From JBBATK01 sp044224515 (GTDB lineage: Bacteria > Bacteroidota > Ignavibacteria > Kapaibacteriales > NICIL-2): 64,000 nucleotides of DNA. The translations under genes were made by a program, and so were the position numbers. This document shows, in pieces, positions 55,227 to 63,832 of the stretch; position 1 is the stretch's first letter; each line of letters begins with the position of its first letter. The notes under the pieces were generated by a model. The model did no database searches. It was given only the letters and a program-made list of their open reading frames with translations, and was not told the DNA's origin. The stretch lies in the NCBI GenBank assembly GCA_044224515.1, contig JBGAKH010000001.1, forward strand, positions 1 to 64,000. The letters are read 5' to 3'.

Positions 55227-55609
55227 AAAGTCAACTCATAACAGCGCTTGTCTGCCTTGCTTTTCTGAGCGCATGTAGTTCATTTGTTGGGGAAAAGCTC
55301 CTAAAGATTCGCATGGGTAGTACAGTTACTGAAGTAACTGCAGCCGATGGAGATTTAGTGGAACCAACACCTGTAAAAATCCAGAATGATGGATTGAGTT
55401 CAAAGTCCGAATACTCCATGCTCATTTCAACCCTGCGTGCGGCTAACAATGACAATTACTGGATCTATGCTTTTAAAGACAACAAGCTTATTTACTGGGG
55501 CTATCCCTACCAGTTCTTGCGCAGCGAAGACAAAGAGCTGCGTTCGTTTGGCGAAGTGGCAACCAAATACCTTGTCGCAAAGAAGTATCTGAAAGAGACA
55601 TTGGAGTAG
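55223..55609 (+). CDS. Lipoprotein 3 of a tandem trio, BamE/SmpA-like
   Basis: This 128-residue lipoprotein has the lipobox LSAC at residues 17-20 and the element IRMGSTVTEV, then the shared C-terminal half: WIYAFKDNKLIYWGYPYQFLRSEDKELRSFG. The start at 55223 overlaps the previous gene (ATGA), which fits the signal peptide better than upstream codons. A strong bidirectional terminator follows. Relationship to lipoproteins 1 and 2 is by segment order and motif, not by high identity. Confidence 0.72.
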   Translation: MKSQLITALVCLAFLSACSSFVGEKLLKIRMGSTVTEVTAADGDLVEPTPVKIQNDGLSSKSEYSMLISTLRAANNDNYWIYAFKDNKLIYWGYPYQFLRSEDKELRSFGEVATKYLVAKKYLKETLE

Positions 55610-55659
55610 CTACCTCTGATGTCACAGACTTTACTCAAGTTCAGCGCTATCACATAAAC

Positions 55660-55692
55660 AAAGAAGGCCGGGATATCCCGGCCTTCTTTGTT
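55660..55692. terminator. Bidirectional terminator between the lipoprotein trio and an OMP gene
   Basis: A 13-bp perfect stem (55660-55672 with 55677-55689) with a 4-nt loop has a T-rich flank on the plus side. The genes on both sides are convergent. Confidence 0.88.
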
Positions 55693-55768
55693 TATATGTA
55701 TATGCTAACTGTTGGCGACATTCAAAGATGTATATCTGAAGTCTGCGCCAACTCTACTTCACCAAACG

Positions 55769-56431
55769 TTAACGAGAAAGCCGATATTGAACCCCTGCCA
55801 CAAATTGCAGCTGCAAGTAGTCAAGCGAATTGTTTGAATACACAAACGACGATTCGCTAGGCGCCGTCATTGGAATGTTCAGCAGGAAACGAAGTTTACC
55901 ATTTACGGACAATCTGCGATCGATTTGCACTTCAGCGCCGAGCAAAAGACCCAAATTTTGGAACAACATCGTGTTCGTCCATTGAGTTTTAATGCCTGAC
56001 ACCTTGTCATCCTGAGTTACATCCTCGCTTACAAAGCGTAAGCCATATTCGGCAGCCAGCACCGGCGTCACCGACTCTTTGCGACTCATTGGAAAGAATG
56101 ATGCGCCGATACTGAATCCCCAATCAGTCACTGTCGGGGTCTGCATGATGGGTTCCGAAAAAATCGAACTAACATTTGTTTCATTGCCTCCCATATGCAA
56201 GTAGTCAATCGTGACATAGTAGCTCGTTTGCCGCTCAGACTGGAAATCAAACACAACCTGACCACCGATACCTGTACCGATGGCTGAAGAAGCTTTTCCT
56301 AGTACGAAGCTAAGTGGAATGCCTGCTCCCATGCGGAAATCCGTGCCGGCATATGATGTCATGCTGCCGAGGGTCAAAATGAAACAGCCGGCTACTATGA
56401 ATGTAGCTTTAGCTAAAGATGTAATCTTCAT
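55769..56431 (-). CDS. Outer-membrane beta-barrel protein
   Basis: This 220-residue protein has a signal peptide (cleavage near SYA-G, residue 29) and alternating polar/hydrophobic strands with aromatic residues at strand ends (YYVTIDYLHMGG, WGFSIGASFFP, LQLQFVAGVQYRLS). That fits an eight-stranded OmpA/OmpX-like barrel. The C-terminus ends YRLSR, without a final aromatic residue. The start at 56431 is chosen for the signal peptide. It is followed by the terminator at 55660-55689. Ligand and function are unknown. Confidence 0.75.
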   Translation of the reverse strand: MKITSLAKATFIVAGCFILTLGSMTSYAGTDFRMGAGIPLSFVLGKASSAIGTGIGGQVVFDFQSERQTSYYVTIDYLHMGGNETNVSSIFSEPIMQTPTVTDWGFSIGASFFPMSRKESVTPVLAAEYGLRFVSEDVTQDDKVSGIKTQWTNTMLFQNLGLLLGAEVQIDRRLSVNGKLRFLLNIPMTAPSESSFVYSNNSLDYLQLQFVAGVQYRLSR

Positions 56432-56617
56432 GAGTAATAGTATCGTAAGTGTGTATTCTTTTCCGTTTACCGTATGAACTGTACGACTTTGCGTTGCACC
56501 TCTACGTGTTCTCTTGACGCACAAGTACAACAGATATTCTGATCGCAAAACTAGCTGGGCGCACCAGAATTTCGAATGCCAAGGTCTAGACATTTTGCCG
56601 CTCACCGGTTCGGTATT

Positions 56618-57724
56618 CTATACCTCGACAGCGAATTGCAGTTTTTTCACAATGTCGTCCGGCAATACAGGAACACGTGAGGGTGGCAATAAGTAACTGC
56701 TCAGTGCAGCAATATCTGTAAAAACTCTGTGCTGCGTAACAGTTTTCATCAAGTAGTCGGCGCCGCTAGACCCACCTGTCCCGGTGCGCTGACCAATCAT
56801 TCGCGTAACCATGGCCGTGTGTCTGAAGCGAAAGATGCTGGCAAGTTTGTCCATCTCCAGGATCGCATCTAACAATCTATACGGTGTTTGAAGCAATGGG
56901 TATTGGGCATAAACAGAAATGAAGAGCGCAGCCAAAGTGGCTCGCTGCGATAACCTCTTCTCACCGTTGGCTCGAAGCTCATTAAAGCGTTCTTCATCGA
57001 ACAAAGCATTAAAACTTGTTTCGAGGCTAGCAATTTGACGTTCTTGACGTTCAATTTGTTCAGAGGTTAGAGACTCTACTTTATGCAGTTCGTGTCGATC
57101 ATGCTCAAATATTGCTGCAGCAGCACTCCGGTATTCATCCCAGAAAGCATAGCGATTGGTCTCCATGAACGGCATTTTTTCGAGCCATCGTTCGACGACA
57201 GAGAATAGGCTGCTGCGAAGCTGGGCATCTCGAACCTCTTGTTGGTGCTCTTCCGCCAAACGCGAGATGAATCCCTTCTTATCCAAATGGAGTCGTTTGG
57301 ATTCATCGACGCCAAACGCGATTTCAAACAGGCGAAACTGCCAGCTCTGAAACCCGGACGCAGGATTTAAATAGTCGCGAAACTCCATAAAACCACGCGG
57401 GGTCATCGTCTCAAGAATGCTGAATTGTTCAGGCAGCATATTGAGAATTCGGTTCACGCGCTGAACGCGTTCCAGGCATTTCCCAACTTCTGCTTCCGGT
57501 ACATAGTCTCGTTCTAAGATGGCGACAACGTCACCTACTTCAAAGAGTACCTGTTTGAACCACAGTTCAAAGGCTTGGTGTACAACGATAAACAGCATTT
57601 CGTCATGAGCATGAACCCCATGCTTTGCACTCTCAAGCTCCTGCGCATTCAGGATTTTGTCGAGCTGAAGATATGAGCCATAATACAATTCGGAAGCCAT
57701 GAGCGTGTTATTGTGGTGATGCAA
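56618..57724 (-). CDS. kynA: Tryptophan 2,3-dioxygenase
   Basis: TDO opens the indole ring of tryptophan with O2 at a heme, the first step of the kynurenine path. The 368-residue protein has the N-terminal GSYLQLDKIL, the distal-pocket segment AHDEMLFIVVHQAFELWFKQ (residues 39-58, His50) and the C-terminal RTGTGGSSGADYLMKT. No other kynurenine genes lie nearby. An ATG at 57700 is an alternative start. An intergenic space of about 60 bp separates it from the RDD gene. Confidence 0.95.
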   Translation of the reverse strand: MHHHNNTLMASELYYGSYLQLDKILNAQELESAKHGVHAHDEMLFIVVHQAFELWFKQVLFEVGDVVAILERDYVPEAEVGKCLERVQRVNRILNMLPEQFSILETMTPRGFMEFRDYLNPASGFQSWQFRLFEIAFGVDESKRLHLDKKGFISRLAEEHQQEVRDAQLRSSLFSVVERWLEKMPFMETNRYAFWDEYRSAAAAIFEHDRHELHKVESLTSEQIERQERQIASLETSFNALFDEERFNELRANGEKRLSQRATLAALFISVYAQYPLLQTPYRLLDAILEMDKLASIFRFRHTAMVTRMIGQRTGTGGSSGADYLMKTVTQHRVFTDIAALSSYLLPPSRVPVLPDDIVKKLQFAVEV

Positions 57725-57781
57725 ACTGAGCTAAGCCATTCTTGTCGCTTAGTGCTGTATACAGGGGAGAAGACGTACCAA

Positions 57782-58402
57782 TCAGGCGTGGTCTGTGTTC
57801 AGATCCTCATTGCGAAAGATTGCCGTTTTGCAGATGAGATCATGCAATGCTTGCTTATGTGCTGCTAGACAAAAGAAACATCCTACAAAATAGACGAATC
57901 CCAAAAGGCCACTGACCAGACTCAAACCGGCGAGAGGAAAAAATAGATTCAGTGTCGAAAGAACCGAAGAGAGGTGCTTTAAGGACCAGCGCAAACCCCA
58001 CAAACCTATATTCCCCTTCGTACCGTCAGCGTGTGCAGCTTGAATTCCCAAAAGCATTTTCCCAACTGATGCACCGGTGAAGATCTCAAGCAGACTTAAC
58101 ACGATGCCTCCAATCGACATAACAAAGCTCATCCCGAGGAATGACTGTAAAATGCCGGCAAACTGCTCCGGTAACGCTTGCATCGACTGACGCTGCGCTT
58201 CCATTTGGGCACCCATAATGCGCTCACTGTATTCATGAACCATATCACCCATGGTCAGCATGACAATGACTGCGATGATGACAGCAATGGCAAAGTCCAA
58301 TAGCATAGCGCCAAAGCGGCGACCAAAGCCAATCCTTCGCTCTTCAATGGTTACTGTGTTTGGATCTTGAGGAATAAATGATGGTGCGTTGAGCTCATCC
58401 AT
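57782..58402 (-). CDS. RDD-family membrane protein
   Basis: This 206-residue protein has three or four TM segments and the RDD features: the N-terminal GFGRRFGAMLLDFAIAVIIA with an early Arg and Asp, and the later TGASVGKMLLGIQA. RDD proteins are small membrane proteins of mostly unknown function; some are linked to ion exchange. The start ATG at 58402 follows a polar N-terminus of 20 residues. It lies between the TDO gene and the MTHFR fusion on the same strand. Confidence 0.85.
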   Translation of the reverse strand: MDELNAPSFIPQDPNTVTIEERRIGFGRRFGAMLLDFAIAVIIAVIVMLTMGDMVHEYSERIMGAQMEAQRQSMQALPEQFAGILQSFLGMSFVMSIGGIVLSLLEIFTGASVGKMLLGIQAAHADGTKGNIGLWGLRWSLKHLSSVLSTLNLFFPLAGLSLVSGLLGFVYFVGCFFCLAAHKQALHDLICKTAIFRNEDLNTDHA

Positions 58403-58521
58403 GGAACTGTCCCCTGTTTAGTGATGTAGATCAGGCAAAACTACACAGCCGAGTATTCAGACGGAAACACACAGAATAAAAAACGATGCTTGGAGGCAGC
58501 ATTTGTTACAGTGTCGAATCG

Positions 58522-58541
58522 TGCGCAGGCTTGCCTGCGCA
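58522..58541. repeat. Inverted repeat between the RDD and MTHFR-fusion genes
   Basis: A 9-bp palindromic arm pair (58522-58530 with 58533-58541) forms a GC-rich hairpin. On the minus strand it lies about 70 bp after the MTHFR-fusion stop but has no T tract, so termination is uncertain. Confidence 0.4.
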
Positions 58542-58611
58542 TAAGAAAAAAGTTAACAAAAACGAACTCGGCTAGTCACGGACCCCGGTCTAAGACAAGC
58601 TGCAGTTCCGG

Positions 58612-60471
58612 CTACCGGTCTGGCGTAGGTTCTCGATCCTCAATTCTGCGCATGATTTCTACGGCCATATCGTACTTCTTGAAGGGCGGCATGAGGTACG
58701 CGCCATCGACCAATGGTCGGGCTTGTTTCAGAAACTCAACGGCGATTTCGATACCTTCTCTTGAAGCTGTTTCTGTACTCGTTCCGGCGGAGCGCATGCG
58801 CTCTCGAATTGAAGCGGGAACGGTCATACCGGGCACTTCATAGTGCAGGAACTCAGCGTGTCGTAGAGTTCTTAGTGGAATGACACCAAGCATAAAGCGG
58901 ATTGGAAGATGTGCCGTCTTCTCCCTAAATCGCTCTAGTAGCGCATACTCAAAAAGTGGTTGGGAGAATGCTACTTCGCAGCCTTCGGCTGCTTTTCGTA
59001 CCAATCGTTCTATCTCGTGATCGAGATCTTCTGCGGCAGGATTTACAGCGCAACAGATCGTAAATTGTGTGCGAGCACCGAGCGCGTTTCCACTCAGATC
59101 ACGTCCACCGTTCATCCGCGAAAGACTTCGAATCAGTCCAACGGAATCGATGTCGTACACACTTGTCGCCAGAGGAAAATCTCCTATATGCGTTGGGTCG
59201 CCGGTTACGGCAAGGATGTTTCGAATTCCAAGTATATGGGCTGCAAGCATATCGCTTTGAAGAGCCACCATATTTCGATCGCGACATGCAATGTGCGTAA
59301 CACACTCCATCGAAGTTTCACGTTGAATCGCATGCGAAATCGCGACGGGATTCATCCGCAAACGTGCGCGTGCTCCGTCGCTGATATTCACCGCATCAAA
59401 ACCATGATCTCGTAGGTAGCGAGCTGAGTCTATCAAGCCGTCGATATCCGCACCACGCGGAATATCGAGTTCAACGGTCCACAGGAACTTCTGCGACAGC
59501 TGTTTGCCAAAGTTCGAACGTGTATCCGGAATCGGTTCATCCGAGTTGACTGTCGGTTTGGTCTTTTGAACAACCTTCTTCGATCCGGGAACTACCGAAC
59601 GTACCGCATCCGCTATAGCTTTGATGTGCTCATACGTTGCCCCTCCGTCTGCGCCTATTATCCGCACGCCTTGCTCGACCAAACGCACTGCCACTTCGGA
59701 GACGTAATTAGGATCTGCATGATATACCGGTCTGCCCTTAACTATAGTTGGAATGCCGATATCCGGTAGCGCACATAGAGGAACTTCGATGTCCCCTATC
59801 GCCTGCATAATACTCACCATGCGTTGGGGACCCACTGTTCCGTTTGAGCCCAAACAGATTACTTTATGTGCAGCAAGTCTATCCGCGATTTCGCGAGGAT
59901 ACTCGGTAGCAAGTACCGAGCCGTCTTCCGGGAATGTCTTTAGCGCTATAAGCGGAATGGAGGTGTTGACAAATCTGGCAGCGGATACTGCGATCTCAAG
60001 CTCTTCAATGTCGATAAAAGACTTGAAGAGTAACACATCTGCACCGCCGTCGATCAGAGCAACGATTTGCTCAACAAAAGCCTGGTGGGCTGTGTCGGCT
60101 TTAAGATTTCCGACCGGAGCGAGCTTACGTCCTGTTGGACCAACAACTCCGGCTACCCACGCACGGTGCAGTGCAATTGTCCGAGCAATCCACACAGCTT
60201 TACGATTGATCTCATAGACTTTATCGGACAAACTGGCGGCTGCCAGTGCAAAACGATTGGCATATCGAGTATTCGTTTGTACAAGTTCCGCTCCGGCATC
60301 CACGAACAAGCGATGAATTTCCTCAACTACAACCGGGTTTTTCAGATTGTAGAGATCCGGTGGAAACTCCTCAAAGCCACGTCGTATCAGTTCTGAATGG
60401 ATGGATCCGTCAGCAACGACGACTCCTTGTGCGAGTCGTTCTTCAAAGCTTTTCGGTTGTTCGCTGCTCAT
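58612..60471 (-). CDS. Homocysteine S-methyltransferase-like domain fused to methylenetetrahydrofolate reductase
   Basis: This 619-residue protein resembles bifunctional YitJ-type enzymes. Residues 1-300 have the homocysteine methyltransferase barrel and residues 325-619 the MTHFR barrel (ISDGARARLRMNPVAISHAI, ILAVTGDPTHIGD, and QPLFEYALLERF). The methyltransferase part lacks all three zinc cysteines: the GxNC motif reads GSNG (Gly211) and the GGCC motif reads GADGG (273-277). MTHFR makes 5-methyl-THF; what the N-terminal half now does is unknown. The start overlaps the DoxX-like gene stop by 4 bp (ATGA). Confidence 0.9.
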   Translation of the reverse strand: MSSEQPKSFEERLAQGVVVADGSIHSELIRRGFEEFPPDLYNLKNPVVVEEIHRLFVDAGAELVQTNTRYANRFALAAASLSDKVYEINRKAVWIARTIALHRAWVAGVVGPTGRKLAPVGNLKADTAHQAFVEQIVALIDGGADVLLFKSFIDIEELEIAVSAARFVNTSIPLIALKTFPEDGSVLATEYPREIADRLAAHKVICLGSNGTVGPQRMVSIMQAIGDIEVPLCALPDIGIPTIVKGRPVYHADPNYVSEVAVRLVEQGVRIIGADGGATYEHIKAIADAVRSVVPGSKKVVQKTKPTVNSDEPIPDTRSNFGKQLSQKFLWTVELDIPRGADIDGLIDSARYLRDHGFDAVNISDGARARLRMNPVAISHAIQRETSMECVTHIACRDRNMVALQSDMLAAHILGIRNILAVTGDPTHIGDFPLATSVYDIDSVGLIRSLSRMNGGRDLSGNALGARTQFTICCAVNPAAEDLDHEIERLVRKAAEGCEVAFSQPLFEYALLERFREKTAHLPIRFMLGVIPLRTLRHAEFLHYEVPGMTVPASIRERMRSAGTSTETASREGIEIAVEFLKQARPLVDGAYLMPPFKKYDMAVEIMRRIEDREPTPDR

Positions 60472-60986
60472 ATTCCCTGTTCTACCTGATCTGATGAAGA
60501 TATTAGTTCCGATGCTCGCTGACGTTGGAGGTAGTCCTCAAGGCTAAGCATGCCATTCGGAACAAAGTAGATTAGCAAGGATAGTACCAAAAAGCCTAAA
60601 TCTTCAAATATTTTAGGAAAACCTACCGGTTCCGCATGAGCTGAACACCCACAGTTTATTTCTAAGCCACGTGTCATGGCAGTACCAATAGCCATGATAA
60701 ACACAACCAGCATAGCCGAACAGATCAGCGACGCAGCTTTTAAGCGTATACCGAACAGCAGCATGACTCCCGCAAACACTTCCACCCAGGGCATTATCAA
60801 CGCAGCCATGTTGACCCAGGTGTGTGGCATCATCTCGTAGTTCATGATAGAATGGGCGAAATCCTTGGGTGCGAGGATCTTTTCAAAGCCGTACGAGACA
60901 AAAATGTATCCGACGATGAGTCTGCTAATGACCGTCAACAGAGGATGTTTGATGATATTCATGGATGGAGCTGTATTTGTTTTCAT
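60468..60986 (-). CDS. DoxX/MauE-family membrane protein
   Basis: This 172-residue protein has four TM helices with the family pattern: RLIVGYIFVSYGFEKILAPKDFA in the first, PWVEVFAGVMLLFG in the second, and the CGC motif (GLEINCGCSAH) in the loop before the last. The paired cysteines suggest a redox link, as proposed for MauE/DoxX relatives, but no substrate is established. Its stop codon overlaps the start of the MTHFR fusion by 4 bp, so both are made together. A potential start with MKTN at 60986 is used. Confidence 0.85.
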   Translation of the reverse strand: MKTNTAPSMNIIKHPLLTVISRLIVGYIFVSYGFEKILAPKDFAHSIMNYEMMPHTWVNMAALIMPWVEVFAGVMLLFGIRLKAASLICSAMLVVFIMAIGTAMTRGLEINCGCSAHAEPVGFPKIFEDLGFLVLSLLIYFVPNGMLSLEDYLQRQRASELISSSDQVEQGI

Positions 60987-61323
60987 GGGTTCTTAGCTAC
61001 TGTCCGTTCGACGACTTGTTGAGTCGAGGCTATAAAATTAACCATATGTAGGCAATAAACTTGGTTTGGACATTCATCTCCCTCCTCATGTTCGCTTAGC
61101 CTTCTTGGCTTCTGAGCGTCGGTTGATGAGAGTGCTACGCGAATCGATTGCCCACTTGAAAACGGTGCTTTTTCTGACCCTCTACACGGACTAAGCGTTG
61201 ACAGGCATCGGAAAGTAATGAAGAAATTCGTCCTTCGCCCTTCTGCTGTGATTCACTAAGTTTCACAGATAAAAGAGTCGTAAATAAGCGACACACATCT
61301 CACACTATTCGGAGACCACACAC
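60987..61323. other. Intergenic region between the divergent DoxX and lipoprotein genes
   Basis: The 337 bp hold no convincing gene. A TTGACA-like hexamer occurs at 61198-61203, but no matching -10 box is found at the usual spacing. Both divergent promoters must lie here. I see no strong hairpin, repeat or RNA gene. Confidence 0.5.
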
Positions 61324-61956
61324 ATGAGACAACGTTCAGTACTGTGTGCACTATTGTGCATCGCCTTATTCGGCTGCGGAGAGAAGGCGAAAGAGATGAA
61401 AGACGCCATGGAGGCTGCCAAGAATCTCAGTGAGAACGCAGACCAAATGACGAAGAAGATCGATGAAGTTCAACAACGTCGTGAAGCTCGTAAAGCGAAG
61501 GGAGACACGCTGGCAATTCCCTACAAAGACTTACAACAGTACCTACCGGCTTCTATCAATGGCTTCACCGCCGAGGAACCGAGCGGTGAAAGCGTCAACA
61601 TGGGTGGTATGTCCTACTCCTCTGCAAAGCGCAACTACAAAGGTGCCAACGATGCCGAAGTTGAAGTGAACATCTTAGACTACAATCAGAACCCGGGAAT
61701 GTATGAAGGCATCACTGCGTTATGGGCTATGGGTATGTCGGTCGATAACGACCGCGAATTCTCAAAAACTTACGACCCCCAGCTTGCTTACAGCGCCGCA
61801 TTCGAGCACTACTACAAGCAAGACAAGAGATCCGAACTGACAATTGCTGTTGGTGGACGCTTCATCGTAACTCTTAAGGCTGAAAAGCAAGCAAATAACG
61901 ATTTTCTAAAATCCGTTGCTTCAGGCATGCGCTTATCGGACTTGGCCGGCAAGTAA
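61324..61956 (+). CDS. Lipoprotein of unknown function
   Basis: This 210-residue lipoprotein has a signal peptide and lipobox (ALFGC, Cys18), then a charged helical stretch (residues 20-60) and a compact alpha/beta region (65-205) with VEVNILDYNQNPG and LTIAVGGRFIVTLKA. I recognise no named family. The start at 61324 follows GGAG about ten bases upstream. It stands alone, about 100 bp before a small membrane protein on the same strand. Confidence 0.75.
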   Translation: MRQRSVLCALLCIALFGCGEKAKEMKDAMEAAKNLSENADQMTKKIDEVQQRREARKAKGDTLAIPYKDLQQYLPASINGFTAEEPSGESVNMGGMSYSSAKRNYKGANDAEVEVNILDYNQNPGMYEGITALWAMGMSVDNDREFSKTYDPQLAYSAAFEHYYKQDKRSELTIAVGGRFIVTLKAEKQANNDFLKSVASGMRLSDLAGK

Positions 61957-62058
61957 CTTGACGAGTCACAGCCAAAGCTTCTCATAGCTAAGTCTGTAGT
62001 CCGCACTGTATGCTCTTCATTGTTCGACTGTACTTTACACTTATTCAGGGGAACTCGT

Positions 62059-62511
62059 ATGAACGAACTTATTAAACAAGCAGAGGCGTTTTTTGCTAAA
62101 CTTCCACGATGGCCTGCGGCTTTCCTGGACTTTCTCAAGAAAGTCTTTCCCTACCTTTTGTTGATTTCTTCGGTTATCAGCATTGTCTTCATTTTGGCAG
62201 GTATGGGAATTGGCGTTGTCGCAACCATGGTGAGTCCTGTCCATGGCACAGGATTCTTCATCACCCTTGTTCTCGAAGGACTGAGAGCTGTTCTAGCGCT
62301 CATGGCCGGTCTGATGCTCGTACGCGGTCAATATTCGCAAGGCTTTAGCTTTGCCTTCTATAGCATCCTAGTTGCCGTGATTATTAGTATCTTGGATTTT
62401 AATATCCCAGGACTGTTCGGGGACTTTCTGTACCTGTGGGCGCTTTTCCAACTCAAACCCATGTATGAGGGAACTTCCGGCGGTACGGATGACTCAAGCT
62501 TTGGTCAGTGA
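62059..62511 (+). CDS. Four-TM membrane protein of unknown function
   Basis: This 150-residue protein has TM helices at about 31-57, 65-88, 97-113 and 118-133, an N-terminal amphipathic helix and a Gly/Ser/Asp tail. The start at 62059 follows AGGGGA at good spacing; an upstream in-frame codon at 62020 would add 13 unlikely residues. I recognise no family. It ends at a terminator just before the RsbU-like gene. Confidence 0.7.
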   Translation: MNELIKQAEAFFAKLPRWPAAFLDFLKKVFPYLLLISSVISIVFILAGMGIGVVATMVSPVHGTGFFITLVLEGLRAVLALMAGLMLVRGQYSQGFSFAFYSILVAVIISILDFNIPGLFGDFLYLWALFQLKPMYEGTSGGTDDSSFGQ

Positions 62512-62583
62512 TCCAACAGAGTATGCGTTTAGGATTGGTACATGCGCATTCCTTTCGTTGACGATCATATGCAGTTGAACCAT

Positions 62584-62618
62584 AAGCGGTCCGGGGGATA
62601 CCTTGGACCGCTTTTTTT
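62584..62618 (+). terminator. Terminator between the membrane protein and RsbU-like genes
   Basis: A 9-bp stem (62584-62592 with 62605-62613) with a 12-nt loop is followed by seven Ts. It lies 72 bp after the membrane protein stop and 42 bp before the next start codon. Confidence 0.9.
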
Positions 62619-62659
62619 ATCGTGCAACACGACGAAATCGTGATTATAAGGGGACCCAT

Positions 62660-63832
62660 ATGCGTGCACAGTATCAACTATTGCTTGTGGATGACAGCGA
62701 AGAGTTCAGCACACTTGTTGAGTTCGCGCTTCAACCGATTGTAGACCACGGTGAACTCTCGCTCCTCTTTGCACGCGATGGGATTGAAGCCTTAGATATG
62801 ATTGCTTCGCATCCTGAGATTGCTCTTGTCATGACCGACATCTCAATGCCCCACATGGATGGTCTGACTCTTCTTGAGCAAATCAATGCCTATAATCCGC
62901 ACATTCGAACAATTGTAATAAGCGGCTTCGCGGACATGCAGTATATCCGGCGAGCGATGAATGCCGGCGCTTCAGACTACTTGGTTAAGCCTATCAGTTT
63001 CGATGACCTTCAACAAAGTATTATGCGCGCCGCTGCACGGGTCGATATCGTACGCGAAGCTCTCAAAGCGCGAGATACCTTAAAAGCATACGAGAGTGAA
63101 CTTCGCATCGCACATGAGATCCAACAGGAAATGCTTCCACGTCACTTGCCTGAACTTCAGAATCAGACTGCGTTCGAGTTGGATGGAGGAATGCTTCCCG
63201 CCAGACATGTTGGTGGAGACTTCTACGACTACATGATGGTCGACGAACAGCGACTAGCTTTCGTTGTCGGCGATGTATCAGGAAAGGGTATCTCTGCCGC
63301 CCTACTCATGGCGCAGATACGAATTCTTATTCGCTCATATAGCATGCAGGGGTTGTCTCCTGCAGAGACCTTGTTTGTAGTCAACAACATCATCGCGGAT
63401 GAAAACAAGCAAGCAATGTTTGCCACCGTTTTTCTAGGTATCCTTCACATTCCGACCGGAGTGTTGCAATACTGTAACGGTGCTCATGTCAATCCCATGA
63501 TTCTTCATGCGGACGGCAGCGTGAGCGAATGTGAGCCTACAATGAACATGGCTATTGGAATGATCCCCCAGATGCCCTACGCCACGAAAAGCATTCATTT
63601 AGATTCAGGCGATTTCGTGTTCGTCGTTACCGATGGCGTTACCGAAGCCGCCAACATTCAAGGCGAGATGTTTGGTCAATCAGGTCTTCAACTTGCACTT
63701 GAAAAGCACCAACACTTAAGCGCCAATGCACTCATGATGCATGTGGTGGAAACTGTGCATCGATACTGTAGCCAGGTGGTTCAATCCGACGATATAGGAG
63801 TACTTTGTATTAAATACTTTGGCCACGTATAG
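62660..63832 (+). CDS. Response regulator with PP2C/SpoIIE phosphatase output (RsbU-like)
   Basis: This 390-residue protein has an N-terminal receiver domain with VDDSEEF and the phospho-acceptor Asp60 (MTDISMPHMDG), a conserved Lys in VKPISF and a helical linker (about 125-150). The C-terminal PP2C-type domain has IQQEMLPRHLP, GGDFYDYMMV, GDVSGKGISAALLMA and FVVTDGVTEA. Such proteins remove phosphate from an anti-sigma-factor antagonist in response to a phosphorylated kinase signal. GGGG lies upstream of the ATG at 62660. The partner antagonist and sigma factor are not in the window. Confidence 0.94.
   Translation: MRAQYQLLLVDDSEEFSTLVEFALQPIVDHGELSLLFARDGIEALDMIASHPEIALVMTDISMPHMDGLTLLEQINAYNPHIRTIVISGFADMQYIRRAMNAGASDYLVKPISFDDLQQSIMRAAARVDIVREALKARDTLKAYESELRIAHEIQQEMLPRHLPELQNQTAFELDGGMLPARHVGGDFYDYMMVDEQRLAFVVGDVSGKGISAALLMAQIRILIRSYSMQGLSPAETLFVVNNIIADENKQAMFATVFLGILHIPTGVLQYCNGAHVNPMILHADGSVSECEPTMNMAIGMIPQMPYATKSIHLDSGDFVFVVTDGVTEAANIQGEMFGQSGLQLALEKHQHLSANALMMHVVETVHRYCSQVVQSDDIGVLCIKYFGHV

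Noticed and set aside
59753..60217. 154-codon plus-strand frame opposite the MTHFR fusion
   Set aside because: It is antisense to a strongly supported gene, with low-complexity Ser/Ala content and no motif.
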